Positions 51,102-59,534 of a stretch of 64,000 bases of DNA are shown one piece after another. The notes beneath the pieces were generated by a model. It was not told where the DNA came from. It saw nothing but the letters and a program-made list of their open reading frames with translations, and ran no database searches. This DNA is from Bacteroidota bacterium (GTDB lineage Bacteria; Bacteroidota; Bacteroidia; 2-12-FULL-35-15). The position numbers were made by a program, and so were the translations under genes. Within the stretch, counting starts at the first letter, position 1. Each line of letters opens with the position of its first letter. The DNA lies in assembly GCA_947469885.1 (NCBI GenBank), contig CANIQT010000007.1:62001-126000 (forward strand). The letters are read 5' to 3'.

Positions 51102-52325
51102 ATGAAAAAAATTTCTGCCCTGTTTTTAATTTTTAGTGCTGCATTGGTTCAAGCACAGAATATAAAAACAGAACAACTTAAAAAACACATTCAGTTTCTT
51201 GCTGATGATAAATTGAAAGGCAGAGGAACTTCCTCTCCCGAAGAATTGATTGCTGCAAAATATATTGCTGATAATTTTAAAAATTACGGTTTACAACCCA
51301 AAGGAAACGGAAGCGATTATTACTACAAATTCAATTTCAAAAAACCAAAAGACCCTCACGATACTGTTGGTGGACAATTGGTTTCTGCAATGGATGTGGT
51401 AGGTTATTTAGATAATGGAGCAGAAAACACAGTGGTTATTGGTGGACATTATGACCACTTGGGAACAGGCATGGACCATAATTCGTTGGATGCAAATCCT
51501 GAAGGCAAAATTCACAATGGTGCGGATGATAATGCATCGGGCACAGCAGGAGTGATGGAACTTGCACATTATTTTTCTCAGAACAAAACAAAAGAAAAAT
51601 TTAATTTTTTGTTTATTTGTTTTTCGGGCGAAGAGTTAGGGTTGTTTGGCTCCAAAAAGTTTTGCGAAAATCCAACGGTTGATTTTAAAAAAGTAAATTA
51701 CATGATTAACATGGATATGATTGGGCGATTGAACGATTCCACAAAAAAATTAATTGTGTATGGAGTAGGTACTTCGGCTGATTGGGTTCCGATGATTGAT
51801 AAAATGAAAACGGATTTTTCAATTAAAAAAGACAGTGCCGGAGTTGGACCTTCTGACCAAACTTCGTTTTATTTAAAAGATATACCAGTGCTGCATTTCT
51901 TTACCGGTCAGCATTCTGATTATCATAAACCAAGTGATGATATTGAAAAAATAAATTTTGAAGGCGAAAAAAATGTGTTGGAATACATCATCAAAATAAT
52001 TGGCGAAACAGAAAAATTACCAAAGATGAAGTTTCTGAAAACGAGAAATACAGAAACCGGCAAAGGCAAATATAAAGTAACAATGGGGGTGATGCCTGAT
52101 TATACGTTTGATGGAAAAGGAATGCGGATAGACGGAGTGACAGATGGAAAACCTGCATCAAAAGCCGGATTGCTGAGAGGTGATATTGTGATTAAACTAG
52201 GAGAAACAAATGTGGAAAACGTGATGGACTATATGAAAGGGCTTTCCAGCTTTAACAAAGGAGATACCACAGATGTGAAAGTGATTAGAGATGGAAAAGA
52301 AATTAAACTATCAGTTACCTTTTAG
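51102..52325 (+). CDS. M28-family metallopeptidase with PDZ domain, secreted
   Basis: A 407-residue exported peptidase. A signal peptide (about 1-18, 'ISALFLIFSAALVQAQ') precedes a protease-associated insertion and an M28 zinc-aminopeptidase domain. Zinc and catalytic residues are in 'VVIGGHYDHLGTGMDHN' (His and Asp region), 'NGADDNASGTAGVMELA' (bridging Asp), 'ICFSGEELGLFGSKKF' (catalytic Glu-Glu), 'YMINMDMIGRLN' (Asp) and 'FFTGQHSDYHKPSDD' (His). The last 90 residues form a PDZ domain ('GVTDGKPASKAGLLRGDIVI'). It lies directly before the dihydroorotase gene and is probably co-transcribed with it. Confidence 0.92.
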   Translation: MKKISALFLIFSAALVQAQNIKTEQLKKHIQFLADDKLKGRGTSSPEELIAAKYIADNFKNYGLQPKGNGSDYYYKFNFKKPKDPHDTVGGQLVSAMDVVGYLDNGAENTVVIGGHYDHLGTGMDHNSLDANPEGKIHNGADDNASGTAGVMELAHYFSQNKTKEKFNFLFICFSGEELGLFGSKKFCENPTVDFKKVNYMINMDMIGRLNDSTKKLIVYGVGTSADWVPMIDKMKTDFSIKKDSAGVGPSDQTSFYLKDIPVLHFFTGQHSDYHKPSDDIEKINFEGEKNVLEYIIKIIGETEKLPKMKFLKTRNTETGKGKYKVTMGVMPDYTFDGKGMRIDGVTDGKPASKAGLLRGDIVIKLGETNVENVMDYMKGLSSFNKGDTTDVKVIRDGKEIKLSVTF

Positions 52326-53663
52326 ATGAAAACATTAATTAAAAATGCGAACATTGTAAACGAAGGAAAAGTGTTACAGGGAAGTGTGTTGATTGAAAAC
52401 AATATCATCTCCAAAATTTCTCCTTACGAAATAAATGTAAAAGCAGATAAAGTAATAGATGCAAAAGGCAACTATTTGTTCCCTGGTTGTATTGACGACC
52501 AAGTGCATTTTCGTGAACCTGGTTTAACTCACAAAGGAGAAATATATACAGAGGCAAAAGCAGCAGTGGCAGGCGGTATTACCTCTTACATGGAAATGCC
52601 CAACACCATTCCCAATGTTTTTACTCAGCAATTATTAGAAGATAAATACAAGATAGCATCTCAAAAATCGCTTGCCAATTATTCTTTTTACATGGGTGCT
52701 TCCAACGATAATTTGGAAGAAGTTTTAAAAACAAATCCTAAAAATGTGTGTGGAGTAAAAGTATTTATGGGTTCTTCCACCGGCAATATGTTGGTGGACA
52801 ATCCTGAAACGTTGGAAGCACTTTTTAGAGATTGCAAAATGCTTATTGCGGTGCATTGCGAAGATGAAGAGACAATAAAAAAGAATCAGGAAACATACAT
52901 TCGTAGTTATGCCGAAAATATTCCTCCACAGTTTCATCCAATTATTCGGTCTGCCGAAGCGTGTTTCAAATCCTCCTCATTAGCAGTTCAACTTGCTAAA
53001 AAACACAACACCCGTTTGCATGTGTTGCATATTTCAACCGCGCAGGAACTCCAATTATTTGATAGTACTATACCATTGAAAGAAAAAAGAATTACTGCCG
53101 AAGTGTGTATACATCATCTTTGGTTTTCTGATGCCGATTATTCTCGACTCGGTAATTTAATAAAGTGGAACCCGGCAATAAAAACTGCACATGATAAAGT
53201 TGCTTTACTAAAAGGTCTGTTGGAAAACAAACTGGATGTAATTGCTACCGACCATGCACCACACACGTTGGAAGAAAAAATGAAACCTTACCTCAATGCT
53301 CCTTCAGGCGGACCATTGGTGCAACATTCGTTAATTACCATGCTCGAATTGTTTCATAACAAACAAATCACGTTAGAAAAAATTGCAGAAAAAATGTCCC
53401 ATGCAGTAGCCGATTGTTTTCAAGTTTCAAATAGAGGGTATATTCGCGAGGGATATTTTGCCGATTTAGTGTTAGTAGATATTAATTATCATTGGACCGT
53501 TACACCCAAAAATATTTTATACAAATGCGGATGGAGTCCGTTCGAATGGCAGTTGTTTCGTTCGCGCGTGATGCAGACATTTGTAAATGGCAACTTGGTG
53601 TACGATAACGGAGAATGGGACGAAACCAAAAAAGGACAACGATTGAAATTTGAAAAAAATTAG
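52326..53663 (+). CDS. pyrC: Dihydroorotase
   Basis: A 445-residue zinc amidohydrolase for the third step of pyrimidine synthesis. Metal-binding features in order are 'GCIDDQVHFREPGLTHKGE' (HxR in 'QVHFREPG', about residues 57-64), 'GVKVFMGSSTGN' (the usual carboxylated Lys), 'IAVHCEDEETI' (His, about 176), 'LHVLHISTAQEL' (His, about 235) and 'IATDHAPHTLEEK' (Asp, about 310). Of the two common forms it matches the long type (about 430-450 residues). The ATG directly follows the stop codon of the M28 peptidase gene, so they are translationally coupled. Confidence 0.94.
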   Translation: MKTLIKNANIVNEGKVLQGSVLIENNIISKISPYEINVKADKVIDAKGNYLFPGCIDDQVHFREPGLTHKGEIYTEAKAAVAGGITSYMEMPNTIPNVFTQQLLEDKYKIASQKSLANYSFYMGASNDNLEEVLKTNPKNVCGVKVFMGSSTGNMLVDNPETLEALFRDCKMLIAVHCEDEETIKKNQETYIRSYAENIPPQFHPIIRSAEACFKSSSLAVQLAKKHNTRLHVLHISTAQELQLFDSTIPLKEKRITAEVCIHHLWFSDADYSRLGNLIKWNPAIKTAHDKVALLKGLLENKLDVIATDHAPHTLEEKMKPYLNAPSGGPLVQHSLITMLELFHNKQITLEKIAEKMSHAVADCFQVSNRGYIREGYFADLVLVDINYHWTVTPKNILYKCGWSPFEWQLFRSRVMQTFVNGNLVYDNGEWDETKKGQRLKFEKN

Positions 53664-53757
53664 TTCATTGGTTCACTTGTACATTAGTTCATTAGTGCGA
53701 ATGCGCATACTAAATCTGCACATCAGCACATTAATTTATCAGCAAATCATTTTTATT

Positions 53758-53778
53758 CCTAATTCCTAATTCCTAATT
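53758..53778. repeat. Heptanucleotide repeat (CCTAATT)3
   Basis: Three perfect 7-bp units ending 8 bp upstream of the next start codon (53787). Same unit as at 5705-5732 and 36440-36460. The rest of the short spacer 53664-53786 holds TTAGTTCATT-type short repeats. Confidence 0.85.
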
Positions 53779-53786
53779 CTTTTTCT

Positions 53787-55127
53787 GTGCTGTACTGGAT
53801 AATAAAACCTTTAGTATTTATTTTTTACCGAATCTTTTATAAATTTTCTTATAACGGAAAAGAAAACATTCCCAGCAATCAACCTATAATTTTTGCCCCA
53901 AACCATGTCAATGCCTTCATAGACCCCGTTGCTGTTGGTATTCTTACAACTAGAAAAGTACGGTTTTTTGCCCGTGGCGATGTGTTTAAAGGACGAATTG
54001 CAAAAACCCTTTTAAACAGCATGGGCATCAGCCCCATGTACCGCCTGCAAGAAGGTTATACAGAGATAAAACGAAACGATAAAACATTTGAAGAATGCCG
54101 AAAACGATTGAGCGATAACAAAGTTATTCTCATTTTTCCTGAAGGCATTTGTATTCAAGACCGAAGATTGGTACCTCTCAAAAAAGGATTAGCCCGCATT
54201 GTTTTTCAAACAGAAGAAACAATGAATTTCAAAAAAGAAGTGTTGATAATTCCTGTCGGATTAAATTATACTGCCGCCTATAAATTCCGCAGCAAATTAT
54301 TTATTGACATCGGCAAACCGCTTTCGGTAAAGGAATACGAAGAGCAATTTAAACACGACAAAGTAAGAACCATTAATGATTTTACCAAAGTGTTAGAAAA
54401 CAAAATGAAAGAACACCTGGTTATTATTAATAATAAAGACAATGATGAGGTAATGCTTGCACTCGAAGAAATTTATCTAGAACAATGGATAAATGAAAAC
54501 AGAGGTAATGCAAAAGACTTGAAACAACAGTACACCGCTACAAGAGAATTGGCCGCTATGGTAAATTTTCTGGAAACAAACCACCAACCCTTGTTAGAAG
54601 ATTTAAAACAAAATACTACTGACTATCTAAAACACTTGAAACAAGCCCACTTGCGCGACCATTTGTTGCGCCCCGAAAAAATAAGCAAAATGAATTTCGG
54701 AACGTTTGTGTTAGAAAGCCAATTGATATTATGGGGAAGCATTGTTTACCTCTTTGGTTTACTTACCAATTATCCTCCCTTTTTTTTAGGGAAATTTATT
54801 GCAAACAAAAAAATAAAGCAAAACGAATTTTTCGCCAGTGTGTATTTACATGTTGCCATGATTGTATGGGTCATTTATTTTGGAGTTCAGCTTTTAACAG
54901 TTGCACTTGTATTCCGCAACTGGGGTCTGCTTGGCGGGTATGCTCTTTCTGTAATCATCCTTGGTTATTTTTGTTTGTGGTTTTACCCTATACGCCAAAA
55001 AATATTCGGACGGTGGAGGCTACTTCGTATGGTTCGAAAACAACGTGCCGATATTGAAAGTTTTGTACACCAACGCTCAGAGATTATTGTTCTTATTGAA
55101 GAAGCAAGGGGGTGTTTTAAGGAGTAA
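53787..55127 (+). CDS. PlsC-like lysophospholipid/glycerol-phosphate acyltransferase
   Basis: A 446-residue membrane acyltransferase for phospholipid synthesis. The N-terminal membrane segment is followed by the PlsC-type active site 'FAPNHVNAFIDPVAVG' (about residues 39-54). The His and Asp are separated by five residues (HX5D) rather than the usual four, a variant I recall from Gpt2-like proteins. Other motifs are 'ARGDVFKGRIAKTLLNSMGI', 'VILIFPEGICIQDRRL' and 'IIPVGLNYTAAYKFRSK'. The C-terminal half has two or three membrane helices (about 315-400). The GTG start is preceded by a short (CCTAATT)3 tract. It stands apart from the pyrC operon by 123 bp. Confidence 0.85.
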   Translation: MLYWIIKPLVFIFYRIFYKFSYNGKENIPSNQPIIFAPNHVNAFIDPVAVGILTTRKVRFFARGDVFKGRIAKTLLNSMGISPMYRLQEGYTEIKRNDKTFEECRKRLSDNKVILIFPEGICIQDRRLVPLKKGLARIVFQTEETMNFKKEVLIIPVGLNYTAAYKFRSKLFIDIGKPLSVKEYEEQFKHDKVRTINDFTKVLENKMKEHLVIINNKDNDEVMLALEEIYLEQWINENRGNAKDLKQQYTATRELAAMVNFLETNHQPLLEDLKQNTTDYLKHLKQAHLRDHLLRPEKISKMNFGTFVLESQLILWGSIVYLFGLLTNYPPFFLGKFIANKKIKQNEFFASVYLHVAMIVWVIYFGVQLLTVALVFRNWGLLGGYALSVIILGYFCLWFYPIRQKIFGRWRLLRMVRKQRADIESFVHQRSEIIVLIEEARGCFKE

Positions 55128-55140
55128 ATTCATCAAATAA

Positions 55141-55266
55141 CACTCTTGCATCTGTTCTGTACACTCTTGCATCCGTTCTGTACACTCTTGCATCAGTTCT
55201 GTACACTCCTGCATCTGTTCTGTAGAGTCCTGCATCCATTCTCTACACTCCTGCATCCGTTCTCTC
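55141..55266. repeat. Six exact-length 21-bp units
   Basis: Units CACTCTTGCATCTGTTCTGT(A) and variants start at 55141, 55162, 55183, 55204, 55225 and 55246, each 21 bp, with a few substitutions. The minus strand is open as heptads 'TEQMQEC TERMQEC' but has no start codon upstream. A short palindrome, TGAAGTTGAATGAACTTCA, follows near 55293. It sits at the end of the large minus-strand gene. Confidence 0.9.
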
Positions 55267-55326
55267 CAAATCTGATTTGATTGTTGAAAAACTGAAGTTG
55301 AATGAACTTCAAAAGTAATGATTTAA

Positions 55327-57501
55327 CTACCTCACCAACGTAGCACTGCCAATATATTGATGAAATTTATCCTCCACATCATCGCGAAACGAAATTTTAT
55401 AAACAAACACATTAGAAGCAGCAGGATTGTTTTTATAAGTTCCATCCCAACCCACTTTGGTATCGTTGGTTTCAAATAGTTTTTCTCCCCAACGGTCGAA
55501 AATATAAAACGTGTAATCGTGAACACCAATGAGTACAGGCTTAAATACTTCGTTCAAATCATCTCCTCCTGGAGTAAAGGCATTTGGCACCCAGAAACGA
55601 AATTCAGGACGAATGATAACCGTGCTGAAAGCAGTATCCGTGCAGCCATACACATTGGTAACTACCTGCACAATGTTGTAAATGCCCGGTTGAGCATAAG
55701 TGTGCGGAGCATTGCAATTGGTTCCATGACTGCCATCCCCCCAAAACACTTCGCAACTTACAGCAGAAACGCTATGGTCGGTCATGTGTACGTTCGGATA
55801 AAAAATGGAAGTGTCCGTTGGTGTTACCACAAAACCCGCCTGTGGCAATGGATACACCTGTACCAGGTTTGGCATGGTCACAGTATCCTTGCAGCCATGC
55901 TGCGAAGTAATGATTAACGTAACATTGTAATTTCCGGTGGATTGATAAGTAGTATTTGGAAATTGAGAGTTGGAAGAAGTACCGTTTCCGAAATTCCAGT
56001 TATATGTAAAAGGCGATTCGCCATGCGAACTATCAGCAAAATAGACAGGGCTCAGCATACAGGCAACAGTAGTGAGCAAATCGAAATCGGCATCGGGTTT
56101 TGGATAAACCATTACATTGGCTGTATAATCTGCTGTACAGCCGTTTTCGGAAACGGTGACAGTGACGGGAATGGCACCAATAGTATCAAAATGTATATTG
56201 ATTGGATTTTCTAACGTGCTGGAGGATGGAGTGCCATGTGGTCCGAAGTTCCACGAAAAGGTACCATTTCCGAGATAGTCGCCACCGAGGGTAAAATTAT
56301 AATGATTGTCATACACACATTGTCCGGGAGGAGGAATGAAGCTGGGAGCAAGGTTGGGATAAATGTAAAAAGTAGTTTGCCCGGTATCGGAGCAGGGAGT
56401 GTTTGGGTTAATGGTGAGTGTAACCACATAAACTCCTGAATCGGCATACGTGTAAGTAGGTGCGGAAATGTTGGAAGTATCTGACGTAGTAGTTGGGTCG
56501 CCAAAATCCCAGTGATAACTAAACGCATTGACACTGGTATTAAAAAAATTAACCGTGTTGCCAAAACAAAAAACCGTTTGAGAAGGAATGGTGGAAGCTA
56601 CTACAACAGGGCAATTGGTAACATTAAATTGAAAATCTCTTTTGTTTACATCCAACAAAACTCCGTTGCGATATTCGCTCACACACACCGCCATTACCCA
56701 TTGCCCAATCATGTTGGGAGTTCCGGTAAGCAGCCCTGTATGATGGTCAATACTTATTGCCGGACCAGCACTCATGGGATACGTAACATTGTAAGGCGCA
56801 AGCCAAGGAACAAACGCATAAGCTGGAGGTTGAATAATAGCCGGACAACCTTGAGCCACAGCTGCTGCACCTGCTATGGGGCAACCGGGGTCTAACCCAA
56901 CATAAGGGTCGCACAAATCGTAGTATAAAGAATCCCCATTAGGGTCGGTTGCCGAATGGTCGAATATTAATGGAACTCCAACACATAAAAAGATGGGAGG
57001 AAAATGATTGTAACGCGGGCTGCTGTTTCCTGTAGCCTGTGCCGGAGTGGGTATGTGAGCCATGTAAGTGGCACCCACATCTCCCGGCATTACCAAATTC
57101 ATAATTGAATTGTTTCGGCAACACCGCTGATACACGATGTTGTAGCCTCCTGACAAAGGGGGAAGTGCAAGAGTAGTTTCGTAAACAGCTTCTTCTACAC
57201 ATACATTAGTTGGTGCCGAATAGCAAGGATTGTTAATGGTAGCAGGCAATACAGCAGAGCCCGGAAAAGGAATGCCAACACTATCAATCAAAATGCCTGA
57301 CGAATTGAAAACAAATATTGTTGCAGGGTCATCGTATGGTGCCTGACCGTTGTAACAATCTCTGTAAACTTTAAGGGTGATTTTGTAATTATCGTTTCCA
57401 AGAAAATCATAAAAAATTTCGCCACCCACAATATGAGTGGAGTAACTTTTTATAGAAAAAGCAGAGAGAATCAATAAGAAGACAAACTGCTTTATTCTCA
57501 T
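55327..57501 (-). CDS. Large secreted protein with PKD-type domains and gliding-motility C-terminal domain
   Basis: A 724-residue exported protein. The signal peptide runs from ATG 57501 ('MRIKQFVFLLILSAFSIKS'). A first unit 'THIVGGEIFYDFLGNDNYKI' (about 24-300) has Cys pairs and the ending 'YRNGVLLDVNKRDFQF'. Three or more PKD-like repeats follow ('FSYHWDFGDPTTTSDTS', 'GTFSWNFGPHGTPSSSTL', 'FTYNWNFGNGTSSNSQFPNT'). The last 90 residues are a gliding-motility-associated (CHU_C) C-terminal domain ('FWVPNAFTPGGDDLNEVF' to 'YIGSATLVR'), a type B T9SS signal. It should be secreted via T9SS and bind the cell surface. An in-frame ATG 24 bp upstream lacks a good signal peptide. Confidence 0.9.
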   Translation of the reverse strand: MRIKQFVFLLILSAFSIKSYSTHIVGGEIFYDFLGNDNYKITLKVYRDCYNGQAPYDDPATIFVFNSSGILIDSVGIPFPGSAVLPATINNPCYSAPTNVCVEEAVYETTLALPPLSGGYNIVYQRCCRNNSIMNLVMPGDVGATYMAHIPTPAQATGNSSPRYNHFPPIFLCVGVPLIFDHSATDPNGDSLYYDLCDPYVGLDPGCPIAGAAAVAQGCPAIIQPPAYAFVPWLAPYNVTYPMSAGPAISIDHHTGLLTGTPNMIGQWVMAVCVSEYRNGVLLDVNKRDFQFNVTNCPVVVASTIPSQTVFCFGNTVNFFNTSVNAFSYHWDFGDPTTTSDTSNISAPTYTYADSGVYVVTLTINPNTPCSDTGQTTFYIYPNLAPSFIPPPGQCVYDNHYNFTLGGDYLGNGTFSWNFGPHGTPSSSTLENPINIHFDTIGAIPVTVTVSENGCTADYTANVMVYPKPDADFDLLTTVACMLSPVYFADSSHGESPFTYNWNFGNGTSSNSQFPNTTYQSTGNYNVTLIITSQHGCKDTVTMPNLVQVYPLPQAGFVVTPTDTSIFYPNVHMTDHSVSAVSCEVFWGDGSHGTNCNAPHTYAQPGIYNIVQVVTNVYGCTDTAFSTVIIRPEFRFWVPNAFTPGGDDLNEVFKPVLIGVHDYTFYIFDRWGEKLFETNDTKVGWDGTYKNNPAASNVFVYKISFRDDVEDKFHQYIGSATLVR

Positions 57502-57569
57502 GGGTGAGTCTTTATGAATGACCACCCTCCAAACCCCTCCACTAAAAAGGAGGGGGAGAGAGCGGAATG

Positions 57570-59516
57570 TTATTTACTGCGTACCACCTGGAAATAGCCA
57601 GGGATAGCTCTTCCATCGGAAACAGAAAGTACATAAAAATAAGTACCATCAGGACAAGCACGGCTGCTCCAATCGTTGGCATAGTTTTGAGTGTCGTACA
57701 ATTTATTGCCCCAGCGATTATAAATTACCAGTTTGCTACCAGGAAATTTATCTAATCCATCAATATAAAATCTATCGTTAATAGGCGAGCCAGCACCGTC
57801 AGGAGAAACCACATTTGGGAAACTTAATCCACAACTCGTTTCAACAGTTATCGAAACAGTGTCACTTTTAGTGTTCATACAATAATCGGTAATGGTAACA
57901 ATATAAGTACCCGATAAATGTCCGGGAGAAGAAGTATTTGCGACATAATAGTTAGTTAACGAATCACCAGCATTTAAATTACCCCACAAATAACTGTAAG
58001 GATTAAGATTGGCGCCACCGGTTGCATTTGCAAATAAATTTACAACTATATCGGGACAAATTGTAACATCGTTTCCAGCATCCACAATCATGTCGTTGAT
58101 TAATATTACATCCACCTGCACACTGTCGGTTATTGCAGGCGTAGGGTCAGGGTTGCCATTGCAGGCATCGTTCACGGTTACATAAAACACAGTGCTTGCT
58201 GTAACATTGAGCGAAGGGTTGGAAATTGGAGCTGCTCCACCTGTCCACAACCATGTGTAAGGTTCCACTCCACCCTGAACAATAGAATTTAATTGAACAA
58301 TACCACCTTGATTACAGAGTGTAGTATCTCCTGTGGTGACCATTGTGAGAGGTGGGTGTTCGTTGATGTATAGATATGCTTCTGTTGTATCAACAGCACA
58401 GGCTCCAGAAGAAATAATTTGCAAATGAATACTTTCCATCCCTTCTGTAATTCCATCTGCCACTGCGTTGATGCAAAACTGTATAGAATCCTGACCTGCT
58501 GCAAAAATCAATTGAGTGGGCAATGGTACGCCAGCCACTCCTGTATTATAGTCAACAGCATTGGTTGCAACCCCACTAATATTAACGTTAATAGTATCTG
58601 CCGAAGAAAGGCTTGAGGTTCTTACAAAATAAATACAAGCCTGTCCGCAACCTTCGTATAAAACAGAATCATTCGGTCCTCCGTAACTTATTTCAGGAAT
58701 AATCTGAACGCCAGTACTGGAAAAACTACCTGCTTCTAAAAATACACCTGAATCCAGAATACCATCGGAACCATCGGCAATTGCAATTTTGATGTGATAT
58801 ATTTGCCCGCACTGAACAGCATGAATGGCGGTTAAAGGAACAGTAAATCCATCGTACTGAATACTTGCACCATCGGGGGCTGTGCCACTTCCAAGACCAT
58901 TACCATTATCGAAATAATATTGAGGATTTACATTTAGGTTCAGATTGTTGATAGTAACAGGAATTGTTGTTCCTGGAATTAATGCAATGTTGGTTGAGTT
59001 GTTTGAATAAGGTCCTGAAATACCTGGGCCGCTAATAAAAAATCCAAAACCATCATTAATACCACCACCTGCATATTCCATGTATTCATCCGAAGAAAAC
59101 ACATATCTGAATTTTACTGTATCCGAAGTAGGTATAAAATCAAATTCAAGAATACTAGCATCGTAACTCAAATAAGGATTCATGATTAAATCCAAATCGG
59201 CATCGCCCACCAAACTATTGGCGCCAGTAATTCCGCTTTGGTTATTGGGACCAATTGCATTTTGAATTGTTCCTGATGTTAACAGCACTCCAGAAGTAAA
59301 ACCAATATTGGATGTTCCGCCAAAAGTTCCACTTGCAACTGGAGCCCCTGTGTAGGTTACGTTACTCACCGTTATACCTGTTCCAATAAGATAGTTTTGC
59401 ACCCATTGCAATGGTGTTAGTCCACCATTTACAGTTAATTGCGCATTTGCCGAAACAGTAATTACTGCGAACACAAGCAAAGCAATTTTTTTGATAAGAG
59501 TTGTTTTTGATTTCAT
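57570..59516 (-). CDS. Choice-of-anchor L protein with gliding-motility C-terminal domain
   Basis: A 648-residue exported protein. After the signal peptide ('LVFAVITVSANAQ') comes a choice-of-anchor L domain (about residues 25-300): 'QNYLIGTGITVSNVTYTGAP', 'NPYLSYDASILEFDFIP', 'FVFSSDEYMEY'-like 'RYVFSSDEYMEYAGGGINDG' and 'GFGFFISGPGI'. A Calx-beta-like stretch and Ig/PKD-like domains follow. The end is the CHU_C type ('LSFPNVVSPDGAGSPINDRF' to 'GYFQVVRS'). It is likely exported by T9SS. It is a tandem paralogue of the gene immediately upstream, 19 bp away, sharing the N-terminal domain and the end. Function unknown; adhesion is plausible. Confidence 0.9.
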   Translation of the reverse strand: MKSKTTLIKKIALLVFAVITVSANAQLTVNGGLTPLQWVQNYLIGTGITVSNVTYTGAPVASGTFGGTSNIGFTSGVLLTSGTIQNAIGPNNQSGITGANSLVGDADLDLIMNPYLSYDASILEFDFIPTSDTVKFRYVFSSDEYMEYAGGGINDGFGFFISGPGISGPYSNNSTNIALIPGTTIPVTINNLNLNVNPQYYFDNGNGLGSGTAPDGASIQYDGFTVPLTAIHAVQCGQIYHIKIAIADGSDGILDSGVFLEAGSFSSTGVQIIPEISYGGPNDSVLYEGCGQACIYFVRTSSLSSADTINVNISGVATNAVDYNTGVAGVPLPTQLIFAAGQDSIQFCINAVADGITEGMESIHLQIISSGACAVDTTEAYLYINEHPPLTMVTTGDTTLCNQGGIVQLNSIVQGGVEPYTWLWTGGAAPISNPSLNVTASTVFYVTVNDACNGNPDPTPAITDSVQVDVILINDMIVDAGNDVTICPDIVVNLFANATGGANLNPYSYLWGNLNAGDSLTNYYVANTSSPGHLSGTYIVTITDYCMNTKSDTVSITVETSCGLSFPNVVSPDGAGSPINDRFYIDGLDKFPGSKLVIYNRWGNKLYDTQNYANDWSSRACPDGTYFYVLSVSDGRAIPGYFQVVRSK

Positions 59517-59534
59517 TGTTTTATTGTTTTTAAA

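Noticed and set aside
57515..57565. Seventh copy of the AGACCTCACC repeat
   Set aside because: Only the GGAGGGGG-rich core is vaguely alike; the conserved ends are missing.
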